Below are positions 1 through 8,085 of a stretch of 64,000 bases of DNA, in pieces (position 1 is the stretch's first letter; the number at the start of each line of letters is the position of its first letter). The notes below the pieces were generated by a model. That model was given only the letters and a program-made list of their open reading frames with translations. It did no database searches and was not told the origin of the DNA. The stretch comes from Allomuricauda sp. ARW1Y1 (lineage in GTDB: Bacteria; Bacteroidota; Bacteroidia; Flavobacteriales; Flavobacteriaceae), in the NCBI RefSeq assembly GCF_013407935.1, contig NZ_JACBZU010000004.1:310001-374000 (forward strand). Reading direction: 5' to 3'. A program made the position numbers and the translations under genes.

Positions 1-35
1 TAGTCTTAAAGTCCCCTTCCACTGCCTAACTGCAA

Positions 36-57
36 CAAGCGAGCGCTCGGGATGACA
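36..57 (+). repeat. Hairpin repeat copy with TGACA trailer
   Basis: Contains a 10-bp palindrome (CGAGCGCTCG at 40-49) followed closely by GATGACA. It resembles the other intergenic hairpin repeats of the window, which also end in TGACA. It lies just downstream of the SUMT gene. Family membership is judged by eye. Confidence 0.45.
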
Positions 58-78
58 AAATCTGACCCGATTCTTGAT

Positions 79-855
79 TTAAATTTTCTCTAGCAATTTT
101 ATTTCTTGATGTTGGTAGCTGTTTTGGATATCCACCATGTTTTGACGATGATTGACCACCTCCCCAATCACAATAATAGCTGGATTGGACAACTGCTGCT
201 CCCTTACCTTGTCCTCAATCGAAGTAACCGTGCCAATTCCTATTTTTTCGTGTTTCGTGGTTCCATTCTGAATAATGGCCACTGGGGTATCCTCTCTACC
301 TTCCTTTTTGAAGAGCTGCATGATTTCCCCAAGTTTGGACATTCCCATAAGTATGACCACGGTGGCATTTGATTTGGCTGCCAAAGCCACATCGTTGGAT
401 AATTTATGTTCTTTCGTGGTCCCCGTGATTACCCAAAAACTTTCCGCTGCTCCCCTTTTGGTGACTGGAATGTTTTGTGAAGCGGGTACGGACAATGAAG
501 ACGAAATACCTGGAACCACATCCACTTCCACCCCAAAGGCTGCGGCATGCTCCATTTCTTCGGCTCCCCTTCCAAAAACGAAAGGGTCTCCCCCCTTTAA
601 CCTGACCACGTGCAATCCCAGCGTCGCGCGTTCCACAATCAAATCATTGATTTGGGCTTGTTGGTACGAGTAACATCCTTTGCGTTTGCCTACAAATATT
701 TTTTCGGCTTTGGGAGCATATTCCAATAGTTCGTTGGACACCAAAGCGTCGTACAGTAGCACATCGGCATTTTGTAAAGCCTTTACGCCTTTGAGCGTTA
801 TCAAATCCTCATCGCCCGGGCCTGCGCCCACCACTGTCAACTTTCCTCTACGCAT
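79..855 (-). CDS. cobA: Uroporphyrinogen-III C-methyltransferase (SUMT)
   Basis: Transfers two methyl groups from SAM to uroporphyrinogen III to give precorrin-2, the precursor of siroheme. At 258 aa it is a stand-alone SUMT without the CysG dehydrogenase/ferrochelatase part. It shows the family motifs VGAGPGD at residues 9-15 (SAM site), RLKGGDPFVFGRG at 85-97 and VPGISSS at 114-120. It is the last gene of the sulfate assimilation operon and overlaps the end of the sulfite reductase gene by 8 nt, which implies coupled translation. The context points to siroheme supply for the neighbouring siroheme enzyme rather than cobalamin synthesis. The later siroheme steps must be encoded outside the window. 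Confidence 0.93.
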   Translation of the reverse strand: MRRGKLTVVGAGPGDEDLITLKGVKALQNADVLLYDALVSNELLEYAPKAEKIFVGKRKGCYSYQQAQINDLIVERATLGLHVVRLKGGDPFVFGRGAEEMEHAAAFGVEVDVVPGISSSLSVPASQNIPVTKRGAAESFWVITGTTKEHKLSNDVALAAKSNATVVILMGMSKLGEIMQLFKKEGREDTPVAIIQNGTTKHEKIGIGTVTSIEDKVREQQLSNPAIIVIGEVVNHRQNMVDIQNSYQHQEIKLLEKI

Positions 856-2938
856 GTTGCAACTCTATTTTTCTGAACGCTTCCAATCGTTGCAATACCT
901 CTTTGGCATCTTGCAAATAGGATTTTGCAAAGGCTTCAGACGGTTCGTTCTTATTCAATTGAAGGGCTATATTGGCAAACCCGCCCTCAAAGGCTATTTT
1001 TCCAGATTCCACATACAGCTCATCAAAATCCTTGACGATACTGGCATGGGTATTGGTCTTCACTTTTTCCGATGTCAATAATGCTTTGGCGGAATTGACT
1101 ATGGATTGATAGGAATAATAAATGCTCGCTGCCCATTTATTTTCTTGGAGGGTTTCTTCGGCTTTTTCAATCTTCTCTTGACTCTCCAGGAAGAGGGTTG
1201 CCACAAGGTCAACTATCACGCCTGCACACTCTCCAATTCCTATCTCTTGTTTATACTTTTCCTCGTTCCCCCAATCGATAAAATCATCTTGGGTGAGATT
1301 TTCAGTATCGGTCAATGGTTTTAGAAAATCATAGAAATATAACTGCCCCTTTTCCTCATAATAATCGGTGAAGGAGGCTCCATTTCCGTTGGCTTCAAAA
1401 TCGTCCAAAATAAGACGCAAAGCCTGTGGGCCTCTCTTGCTTGGGATTTTGGCTACTTTATCCGCAAATCGGGCCCTGCCATCGCCAAAATTTCCACCTC
1501 CCAACAAAACCTGAAGCGCAGGTGCCACCAACTTATCCTTGGTCCGAACAGACATTCCTTGGAAACCGATATGCGCCATATTGTGCTGTCCGCAGGCATT
1601 CATGCACCCGCTGATCTTGATAACAACATCTGGATTTTTGATGTATTGTGGATATTCCGCCTTGATGACCCTTTCGAGTTCGGCTGCGATTCCGGTACTG
1701 CTGGCAATACCCAGATTACAGGTATCGGTTCCGGGACAAGCCGTTATGTCCAATGCTTTGTTGTATCCCGCTTCGGCAAAACCAAGTTTTTGGAGTTCCT
1801 GATAAAAGAAGGGAACCAATTCCTCCTTCACGTAGGGAATCAAAATATTTTGTCTGAGCGACAAACGAATCTCTCCGGCCGCATAGTCCTGAACCAATTG
1901 GGCCAATTCGCGTGCCTTGTCGGTATAGAAATCTCCCAAAAGCACCTTGATACCGATAGCCACAAAGCCCTCTTGTTTTTGGGGCACCAAATTGGTGGAT
2001 TTCCAGTCCTCAAAGGCTTGTTTATCCTCAATAACCACTTTTGGCGTTTCTACCTCGGCCACCTTCACTTCAGGATAACTATCGATTTCGATGGGATAGG
2101 TATGATGTGGAATCGCCAATTGTTCTTCTTCCAGCAACTTTTTGAATCCATCGAGACCCAAATCCTTCAGCAAGAACTTCATTCGGGCCTTTGCCCTACT
2201 TTTACGTTCCCCGTACCTATCGAACACACGGATGACCCCCTCCATCAACGGGATGATTTTGTCGGTGGGCAAAAAGCTGTATAGTTCATCGGCATGCCTC
2301 GGCTGTGAACCTAATCCACCTCCGAGCATTACCTTAAAACCTCTTTCACCATCCTTTTCCTTGGCAATAAAGCCTAGGTCGTGCATATAGGAAAGTCCGG
2401 TGTCGGCATCGCTTGCGGAGAAGGACACTTTAAACTTCCTTCCCATTTCCTGTCCTATGGGATTCCTAAGAAAATACTCAAAAACGGCCTGGGCGTAGGG
2501 AGAAACATCAAAGGGTTCGTCCACATCGATTCCGGCAGTTTCGCTGGCGGTTACGTTCCGCACCGTGTTTCCACAGGCTTCTCTCAGGGTAACCTTGTCT
2601 TTTTCCAACTGGGCCCAAAGTTCAGGAGTGCGTTCCAAATCGACGTAATGGATTTGGATATCCTGTCGGGTGGTGATGTGCAACCTTCCTCTGGAATACT
2701 CATCGGAAACATCGGCAATACGGAGCAATTGGTTGGATGTGACTTTTCCGTAGGGCAACTTGATTCGAATCATCTGAACCCCAGGCTGGCGTTGTCCATA
2801 TACCCCACGTGCCAAACGCAGGCTACGGAATTTTTCCTCGTCCATTTCACCACCTTTGAACTGACGAATCTTCTTCTCCAATTCGATGATGTCCTTCTCA
2901 ACCACCGGGTTTTCCATTTCTGTTCTAAAGCTTTGCAT
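848..2938 (-). CDS. Siroheme [4Fe-4S] sulfite/nitrite reductase with C-terminal HEPN-like extension
   Basis: A 696-aa NirA/CysI-type enzyme expected to reduce sulfite to sulfide with six electrons. Two ferredoxin-like half domains (about residues 50-115 and 320-395) alternate with two siroheme-binding domains. The cluster and siroheme ligands are visible as CPGTDTC (Cys401, Cys407) and GCMNACG (Cys445, Cys449). Residues from about 560 to the end do not belong to the reductase fold and look like the helical HEPN-type tail found on Bacteroidota versions. The placement between cysN and SUMT favours sulfite over nitrite as substrate. The ATG start at 2938 leaves 74 bp after cysN. The electron donor cannot be told from the sequence. 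Confidence 0.9.
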   Translation of the reverse strand: MQSFRTEMENPVVEKDIIELEKKIRQFKGGEMDEEKFRSLRLARGVYGQRQPGVQMIRIKLPYGKVTSNQLLRIADVSDEYSRGRLHITTRQDIQIHYVDLERTPELWAQLEKDKVTLREACGNTVRNVTASETAGIDVDEPFDVSPYAQAVFEYFLRNPIGQEMGRKFKVSFSASDADTGLSYMHDLGFIAKEKDGERGFKVMLGGGLGSQPRHADELYSFLPTDKIIPLMEGVIRVFDRYGERKSRAKARMKFLLKDLGLDGFKKLLEEEQLAIPHHTYPIEIDSYPEVKVAEVETPKVVIEDKQAFEDWKSTNLVPQKQEGFVAIGIKVLLGDFYTDKARELAQLVQDYAAGEIRLSLRQNILIPYVKEELVPFFYQELQKLGFAEAGYNKALDITACPGTDTCNLGIASSTGIAAELERVIKAEYPQYIKNPDVVIKISGCMNACGQHNMAHIGFQGMSVRTKDKLVAPALQVLLGGGNFGDGRARFADKVAKIPSKRGPQALRLILDDFEANGNGASFTDYYEEKGQLYFYDFLKPLTDTENLTQDDFIDWGNEEKYKQEIGIGECAGVIVDLVATLFLESQEKIEKAEETLQENKWAASIYYSYQSIVNSAKALLTSEKVKTNTHASIVKDFDELYVESGKIAFEGGFANIALQLNKNEPSEAFAKSYLQDAKEVLQRLEAFRKIELQHA

Positions 2939-3012
2939 AATCTAGTTTTCCTATCTGTTTTATAGATTTTATGTAAAAAAACGCCCCTTCTCCCTTGCTA
3001 GACAAAAGAGAA

Positions 3013-4260
3013 TTATTCTATAAATCCAACACCTGCTGTATTGTTCGTGCGGCTATCAATAATGATAAAGGAGCCATTGGTTCGGTGATCCTTGAACTTA
3101 TCATAAAAAATAGGCTTGTTGAGTCTTAACCGCACCTTGGCAATATCGTTCATCTGCAGTGAAGTCACATTTTCCTCGATTCCAGAGTAGTCTGGATGGA
3201 TTTTGTGCTCAATGGCATCCACTTTGGCCAACACCTTGTTTACACCATGTTGAAGCACATACTTACCTCCGGGAGTGAAACTGGCACTATCCATCCACGA
3301 TACCGTTGCCGAGAGTTGTTTATCAATCGTAGGCAAGTCACCTACCTTGACCAACATATCCCCACGGCTTACGTTGACCTCATCTTCCAACGTTATGGTC
3401 ACCGAAGACCTTCTTGGAGCCGTTTTGTACTGTTTATCATAAAAATAAATGTCCTTTATCCTGGATTTGGTCATCGATGGCAACACCACAACTTCGTCGC
3501 CCACATTGAGCTCCCCGCCATACACTTTTCCTGCAAATCCACGAAAATCGTGGAATTCCTCCGTTTTGGGACGGATAACGTACTGCACCGGAAAACGCGG
3601 CGTTCCCGTGTTGTAAATATCCTTCTGGTCCAGTTCCTCCAAATGTTCCAAAAGGGTTTGACCACTGTACCAGAGCATATTTTTGGAACGATTCACCACA
3701 TTGTCGCCCTTTAGTGCACTCACTGGAATAAAGGTGATATTCTGGTCTTGGTAATCTCTCTTTTTCATCAATTCCTGAAAATCGGACTTGATCTTAGTAT
3801 AAGTTTCCTCCGAAAAATCGACCAGATCCATTTTGTTGATGGCCACTATTACATCCTTAATCCGTAACAGATTATTGATAAAAAAGTGGCGATGCGTCTG
3901 TTCGATAACACCTTTTCGTGCATCGATCAAAATAATGGACGCCTGTGATGTCGAAGCTCCGGTAACCATGTTCCTAGTGTATTCCACATGGCCAGGGGTA
4001 TCGGCGATAATGTAACTTTTGGATGGGGTGGAAAAGTAAATGTGGGCCACATCTATGGTGATACCCTGCTCCCTTTCGGCCACCAATCCGTCGGTCGCCA
4101 ATGAAAAATCAAGATAATCGTACCCTTTTTGTTTACTGGTCCGCTCGATGGCTTCCAATTTATCGTCTGTCATGGATTTGGTGTCGTACAATAATCTTCC
4201 GATCAAGGTACTCTTACCATCGTCAACACTACCTGCTGTTGCTATCTTTAAAACTTCCAA
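3013..4260 (-). CDS. cysN: Sulfate adenylyltransferase subunit 1 (GTPase)
   Basis: GTP-hydrolysing subunit that drives ATP sulfurylase (CysD) to form adenosine 5'-phosphosulfate from sulfate. The G motifs are clear: P-loop GSVDDGKS at residues 10-17, DTPGH at 87-91 and NKMD at 142-145, followed by elongation-factor-like beta-barrel domains. It is 415 aa long and ends without the APS kinase domain seen in longer CysNC/NodQ fusions. It lies 47 bp after cysD in the same operon, as expected for a heterodimer. Confidence 0.96.
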   Translation of the reverse strand: MEVLKIATAGSVDDGKSTLIGRLLYDTKSMTDDKLEAIERTSKQKGYDYLDFSLATDGLVAEREQGITIDVAHIYFSTPSKSYIIADTPGHVEYTRNMVTGASTSQASIILIDARKGVIEQTHRHFFINNLLRIKDVIVAINKMDLVDFSEETYTKIKSDFQELMKKRDYQDQNITFIPVSALKGDNVVNRSKNMLWYSGQTLLEHLEELDQKDIYNTGTPRFPVQYVIRPKTEEFHDFRGFAGKVYGGELNVGDEVVVLPSMTKSRIKDIYFYDKQYKTAPRRSSVTITLEDEVNVSRGDMLVKVGDLPTIDKQLSATVSWMDSASFTPGGKYVLQHGVNKVLAKVDAIEHKIHPDYSGIEENVTSLQMNDIAKVRLRLNKPIFYDKFKDHRTNGSFIIIDSRTNNTAGVGFIE

Positions 4261-4307
4261 TGCTTTATCTTCTGTTTTTCCACCAAAGTGGGATTGACTT
4301 TTTATTT

Positions 4308-5255
4308 TTAGAAATATCCTTGTTGTTTGCGCTTTTCCATCGCCGCTTCGGAGCGCTTATCGTCGATTCGGGCACCACGTTCAGAAATTCTGGAGTCCCT
4401 GATCTCAGAGACCACCTTGTCTATGCTATCGGCATGCGATTCCACGGCCGCGGTACAACTCATATCACCAACAGTCCTAAAACGCACCATCCGCTCTTCC
4501 ACTTTTTCATCCTCGGCCCTAAAAACAACCTCATCTTCCGCAGACCATATCAGTCCATCCCGAAGGAAGGTTTTTCGTTTGTGAGCGAAATAAATGGATG
4601 GTATTTCGATGTTTTCCTTTTGGATATAGCTCCACACATCAAGTTCGGTCCAGTTACTGATTGGAAAAACCCGCACGTTCTGTCCCATTTCGATTTGCCC
4701 GTTGAGCATATCAAAAAGTTCAGGGCGCTGGTTTTTCTCGTCCCATTGGCCAAAATCGTCCCGGACCGAAAAAATACGTTCCTTGGCCCTTGCCTTTTCC
4801 TCATCCCTTCGGGCACCCCCGATACAGGCGTCAAACTTAAATTCCTCTATGGCATCCAACAAAGTTGTCGTTTGAAGCATATTCCTGCTGGCGTACTTTC
4901 CGGTTTCCTCTACCACTTTTCCCTCATCGATGGAATCCTGAACATTTCGAACAATCAGTTCCACACCCAATTCTTCCACTAACCTATCCCTAAATTCAAT
5001 GGTTTCGGGAAAGTTGTGTCCCGTATCGATATGCATCAATGGGAATGGAATTTTGGCCGGCCAAAATGCTTTTTGTGCCAAACGTACCAAGGTGATGGAG
5101 TCTTTTCCACCGGAAAACAACAGAACAGGCTTTTCAAACTGTGCTGCAACCTCTCGCATGATATAAATGGCCTCGTGCTCCAACGCATTGGCACTTGGCC
5201 TATCAACTCCGTTCAAGGTTTGTGGTTTTTTGATTTCTTCTGTGAGTGTGTCCAA
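4308..5255 (-). CDS. cysD: Sulfate adenylyltransferase subunit 2
   Basis: Catalytic ATP sulfurylase subunit (PP-loop ATP pyrophosphatase family) that activates sulfate to APS together with CysN. The PP-loop SGGKDS is at residues 48-53 of a 315-aa reading. The frame has no ATG before the conserved region: an in-frame stop sits just upstream and the first ATG falls at residue 33, inside the helix before the PP-loop. The TTG at 5255 is therefore the best start, with TTG codons at residues 14 and 25 as alternatives. The 78-bp gap to cysH is occupied by a repeat (5273-5320) whose insertion may have altered the original initiation region. Confidence 0.95.
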   Translation of the reverse strand: MDTLTEEIKKPQTLNGVDRPSANALEHEAIYIMREVAAQFEKPVLLFSGGKDSITLVRLAQKAFWPAKIPFPLMHIDTGHNFPETIEFRDRLVEELGVELIVRNVQDSIDEGKVVEETGKYASRNMLQTTTLLDAIEEFKFDACIGGARRDEEKARAKERIFSVRDDFGQWDEKNQRPELFDMLNGQIEMGQNVRVFPISNWTELDVWSYIQKENIEIPSIYFAHKRKTFLRDGLIWSAEDEVVFRAEDEKVEERMVRFRTVGDMSCTAAVESHADSIDKVVSEIRDSRISERGARIDDKRSEAAMEKRKQQGYF

Positions 5256-5272
5256 AGCTTATTTCTATTTTA

Positions 5273-5320
5273 ACCTCTCGACTGCGCCTGTCTGGCGACA
5301 AAGGCAGGCTCAAGGTGACA
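5273..5320 (+). repeat. Intergenic hairpin repeat with a nested second hairpin
   Basis: The outer element reads ACCT-CTCGACTGCGC at 5273-5287 and continues as CTCAAGGTGACA at 5309-5320, so ACCT/AGGT form its arms. It is interrupted by 5288-5308, a second hairpin with arms CCTGTCT and AGGCAGG. That inner hairpin recurs at 30513-30534. The composite lies inside the cys operon between cysH and cysD. Confidence 0.65.
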
Positions 5321-5333
5321 ATTCATACTTTTT

Positions 5334-5957
5334 TTAGGTATGCAAACCGCATTCACGATTTGCCAAGACTTTTGTTGGATCAAAATATTTGTGCTCGTTG
5401 GGTAATTGGCGGGCTTTTAGGTAAGCATCCAATTGGGTATCGCTCCAATGATAAAAAGGACTTACTTTCAGCACGCCATCTTTGCTCAGACTCAATACAT
5501 CCAAGGAATCACGATGAGCGGTCTGACCTTTTCGCAGGTTAGTGAACCATACATCAGGTTTATGTTCTTCCATCGCCCTACGGAAGGGTTCCAATTTTAC
5601 CTGCTCCGTAAATTCTTCGTGCAAGGGGTCATCGATTTGAGGGATACCCATAACAGCGTCGCGATGGGCGCTTGTTTGTTTGGGCACATAGAGCTTAACA
5701 TTGAGTCCCAACCGGGAAATCAGCTCTTCCGCATGTTTATAGGTTTGGGGCGTATTGTAGCCCGTATCGCACCAAATTACCGGGATATTGGCATCAACTT
5801 CGGTCACCGCATGAAGGATGGCCACTTCATACGGTCTAAAATTGGTGGTGACCACAGGTTTTTTACCATGGTTAATGGCCCATGAGATGATTTCCTCTGG
5901 TGGAATGCCCTTAAATTGACGGTTCAAATTCTGAATCTCTTCTTGTGTCAATGCCAT
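5334..5957 (-). CDS. cysH: Phosphoadenylyl-sulfate (or APS) reductase
   Basis: Reduces activated sulfate to sulfite in assimilation. The 207-aa protein belongs to the PAPS reductase/PP-loop family and ends in the ECGLHT signature, whose Cys is the catalytic one. I do not see the paired cysteines (CC...CxxC) that bind the [4Fe-4S] cluster of APS reductases, which points to PAPS as substrate, yet no APS kinase gene is present in this operon. The ATG at 5957 is followed directly by the conserved region. It is the second gene of the operon, 11 bp after the DUF2061 gene. Confidence 0.9.
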   Translation of the reverse strand: MALTQEEIQNLNRQFKGIPPEEIISWAINHGKKPVVTTNFRPYEVAILHAVTEVDANIPVIWCDTGYNTPQTYKHAEELISRLGLNVKLYVPKQTSAHRDAVMGIPQIDDPLHEEFTEQVKLEPFRRAMEEHKPDVWFTNLRKGQTAHRDSLDVLSLSKDGVLKVSPFYHWSDTQLDAYLKARQLPNEHKYFDPTKVLANRECGLHT

Positions 5958-5968
5958 TGCCTACTATT

Positions 5969-6232
5969 TTATTTACCCCACTTGATGGAGTTCCAAATTC
6001 GTTCATGAAAAAAATAAAGCACCATTTTGGTGACCAATTCCACCAAACCAATTGAAAACGCAAGACTTAGGGTACCGGTTACAATCCATGAAATAATGAT
6101 GGTATCCAAAGTGCCAACTATTCGCCAGCTAATCGATTTTACTATACTCCGCTTGGGACTTTCGGAAGCACTATCTTTTGTGTAGGTGCTCTGCTGTTTT
6201 TCGCCTTTTAAAATCAATTGATCGGTTATCAT
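5969..6232 (-). CDS. DUF2061 small membrane protein
   Basis: An 87-aa protein with a polar N-terminus of about 25 residues, the DUF2061 block starting near KSISWRIVGTLDT, and two hydrophobic segments at about 38-75. It is the first gene of the sulfate assimilation operon, only 11 bp before cysH, with AAGGAG a few bases before its ATG. DUF2061 proteins recur beside sulfate assimilation genes in bacteria, but no biochemical function is established to my knowledge. A membrane role linked to sulfate or sulfide handling is an inference from position only. Confidence 0.85.
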   Translation of the reverse strand: MITDQLILKGEKQQSTYTKDSASESPKRSIVKSISWRIVGTLDTIIISWIVTGTLSLAFSIGLVELVTKMVLYFFHERIWNSIKWGK

Positions 6233-6248
6233 TTTTGCTCCTTTATTA

Positions 6249-6267
6249 TCCTACTGATTTGGTAGGA
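6249..6267. promoter_or_regulatory. Candidate repressor operator at the cys operon start site
   Basis: Inverted repeat TCCTAC-N7-GTAGGA. It lies 5 bp downstream of the -7 element of the cys promoter, so it should cover the transcription start, where a repressor would act. The Rrf2-family protein encoded at 6414-6821 is the obvious candidate ligand; this link is inferred from proximity and symmetry only. Confidence 0.5.
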
Positions 6268-6271
6268 ATTT

Positions 6272-6306
6272 CAAAAGTAAACTTTATTTTGAGAACGAAA
6301 AGCAAA
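6272..6306 (-). promoter_or_regulatory. Promoter of the sulfate assimilation operon
   Basis: Read on the minus strand, TACTTTTG (6279-6272) matches the Bacteroidota -7 consensus TAnnTTTG. TTTG (6306-6303) and TTTCG (6300-6296) are possible -33 elements. It lies about 40 bp before the DUF2061 start codon. Confidence 0.6.
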
Positions 6307-6413
6307 TTCTATCTTAAATTTTCGGTTTACCCTATAGTTTTAGTAGATTATCGAAAATAAAGATGAACTTTTAGGGATTTCGAATTCAAGAAAATAGATG
6401 GATCAACAACTTA

Positions 6414-6821
6414 TCAAAGTAAATCGGCGAGGGAGTTGTTGCGGTAAACATCCAAGGCGCTATCACGTACTTGAAGCATAAGTTTGTGAACGGAACATTC
6501 TTCCTCATCGGGACAATCGTCACATTTTTCGTAGAAATTCAGGCTTACGCAGGGTACCATGGCTATCGGTCCTTCCAAAACTCGCATCACGGTAGTCATG
6601 TGGATTTCTTTGGGGTCTTTGATCAAATAATATCCACCACCCTTTCCTTTTTTGGAGCCCAACAGTCCATTGCGTCTTAGGGTAAGTAAAATACTTTCCA
6701 AGAATTTTTGGGAAATGTTCTCGCACTTGGCGATCTCGGCAATCTGAACAGGTTCCCGTCCCTCGACCCTTGCGAGATAGGTAAGTGCCTTAAGTCCGTA
6801 TTTTGTCTTCTTGGAGAGCAT
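6414..6821 (-). CDS. Rrf2-family transcriptional regulator
   Basis: A 135-aa winged-helix regulator starting MLSKKTKYGLKAL; the ATG at 6821 fits the family start. The recognition helix region is around residues 25-55, followed by the GKGGGYYL wing at 59-66. Four cysteines (91, 100, 103, 109) occupy the region where IscR-type members carry [Fe-S] ligands, so a cluster or thiol sensor is possible. It lies 55 bp after metZ and faces away from the cys operon promoter only 180 bp downstream. By analogy with CymR-type Rrf2 proteins it may repress cysteine and sulfate assimilation genes; target and effector are inferred. Confidence 0.87.
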   Translation of the reverse strand: MLSKKTKYGLKALTYLARVEGREPVQIAEIAKCENISQKFLESILLTLRRNGLLGSKKGKGGGYYLIKDPKEIHMTTVMRVLEGPIAMVPCVSLNFYEKCDDCPDEEECSVHKLMLQVRDSALDVYRNNSLADLL

Positions 6822-6876
6822 CTTACGAAGATAGGGAAAATTAACACTGCATGGACAAAACCCGCCGCCAGAAAGA

Positions 6877-8043
6877 TTAGCCCAATGCTTGGGCGATGTC
6901 CGCAATAATGTCGTTAATGTGCTCCAGACCTACCGACACCCGAACCATTCCATCAGAAATACCAACGGCATTGCGCTCTTCGGTAGTCAGCTTACTGTGT
7001 GTGGTGGATGCAGGGTGCGTAACAATGCTTCGAGCATCGCCCAAATTGGCGGAGAGGGACAACAGTTGGATGCTATCGAAAAAATTCCGACCAGCTTCCA
7101 GGCCTCCCTTCACTTCAAAGGCAACTACACAGCCTCCTGCTTTCATCTGCTTTTTGGCTATTTCGTATTTGGGGTGTGACTTCAAAAATGGGTATTTTAC
7201 CCATTCAATTTTATCATGGCCTTCCAAGTAGGTAGCCAATTTCAGGGCGTTTTCGCAATGCCTATCCACACGAATCGCCAAGGTTTCCAAACTTCTGGAT
7301 AGCACCCAGGCGTTGAAGGGCGACAATGCCGGACCGGTTATTCGGGAAAAGCGGTATACCTTATCCATCAATGCTCCACTACCTACGGTGATACCAGCCA
7401 AGACCCTTCCTTGACCGTCCATTAGTTTGGTACCGGAGTGGATGACCAAATCCGCACCAAATTTTATGGGTTGTTGTAAATAGGGTGTCGCAAAACAGTT
7501 ATCAACAATAAAAATGAGGCCGTGTTTCTTGGCTATTCGAGACAGTTCCTCCAAATCCAGGACGTCCACCCCAGGGTTTGTCGGAGTTTCTGCATAAAGA
7601 ATTTTGGTGTTGGGCCGAATCAATCCTTCGATTTCCGAAAGGTCATTGGCATCAAAATAACTGCTTTCGATATTCCATTTCGGAAAAAACTGGGTGAACA
7701 GAGTATGGGTAGAGCCAAAAATACTTTTGGACGAAACCACATGATCCCCGGCATCCAACAGTGCGGCCAAGGTCGAAAAAACCGCTGCCATTCCTGAGGC
7801 GTAGGCAAAACCGCTTTCCGCTCCCTCCATTTGGCAAACCCTATCGATTAACTCGGAGGAGTTGGGGTTGGAATATCTGGAGTAAATATTTCGTTCCTTT
7901 TCTTCTGCAAAAGACGCACGCATATCCTCTGCATCTTCAAAAACAAAGCTGGAAGTCATATAAATAGGGCTGGAATGCTCCAAATTTTGACTTCGCTCCA
8001 TTTGTGTCCGTATGGCTTTTGTCTCGAATTTTTTGTCTTTCAT
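6877..8043 (-). CDS. metZ: Trans-sulfuration family PLP enzyme, probable O-acyl-homoserine sulfhydrylase
   Basis: A 388-aa Cys/Met-metabolism PLP enzyme. The cofactor lysine is Lys206 in HSGTKLMDGQGR; the DGQGR continuation is characteristic of MetZ-type sulfhydrylases, which join an activated homoserine and sulfide to make homocysteine. The substrate here is probably O-acetylhomoserine, because the upstream protein carries a MetX-type acetyltransferase domain. It sits in the same direction downstream of that gene, separated from it by a GIY-YIG element that ends 15 bp before the metZ start codon. Sulfide would come from the adjacent cys operon. Cystathionine synthase or lyase activity is less likely but not excluded. 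Confidence 0.88.
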   Translation of the reverse strand: MKDKKFETKAIRTQMERSQNLEHSSPIYMTSSFVFEDAEDMRASFAEEKERNIYSRYSNPNSSELIDRVCQMEGAESGFAYASGMAAVFSTLAALLDAGDHVVSSKSIFGSTHTLFTQFFPKWNIESSYFDANDLSEIEGLIRPNTKILYAETPTNPGVDVLDLEELSRIAKKHGLIFIVDNCFATPYLQQPIKFGADLVIHSGTKLMDGQGRVLAGITVGSGALMDKVYRFSRITGPALSPFNAWVLSRSLETLAIRVDRHCENALKLATYLEGHDKIEWVKYPFLKSHPKYEIAKKQMKAGGCVVAFEVKGGLEAGRNFFDSIQLLSLSANLGDARSIVTHPASTTHSKLTTEERNAVGISDGMVRVSVGLEHINDIIADIAQALG

Positions 8044-8058
8044 TGTCTTTACTTTTTT

Positions 8059-8084
8059 CGGTGGCTGAGCGTAGTCGAAGCCAC
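8059..8084 (-). repeat. 26-bp terminal inverted repeat, metZ side
   Basis: Perfect 26-bp inverted copy of 8409-8434. The core is TGAGCGTAGTCGAAG, enclosed by the short arms GTGGCT/AGCCAC. It abuts the stop codon of the GIY-YIG gene on one side and lies 15 bp from the metZ start codon on the other. Confidence 0.9.
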
Positions 8085-8085
8085 T

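Noticed and set aside
1559..2284. Long plus-strand open frame inside the sulfite reductase gene
   Set aside because: Antisense frame of a clearly coding gene; low-complexity, no family resemblance, no start context.
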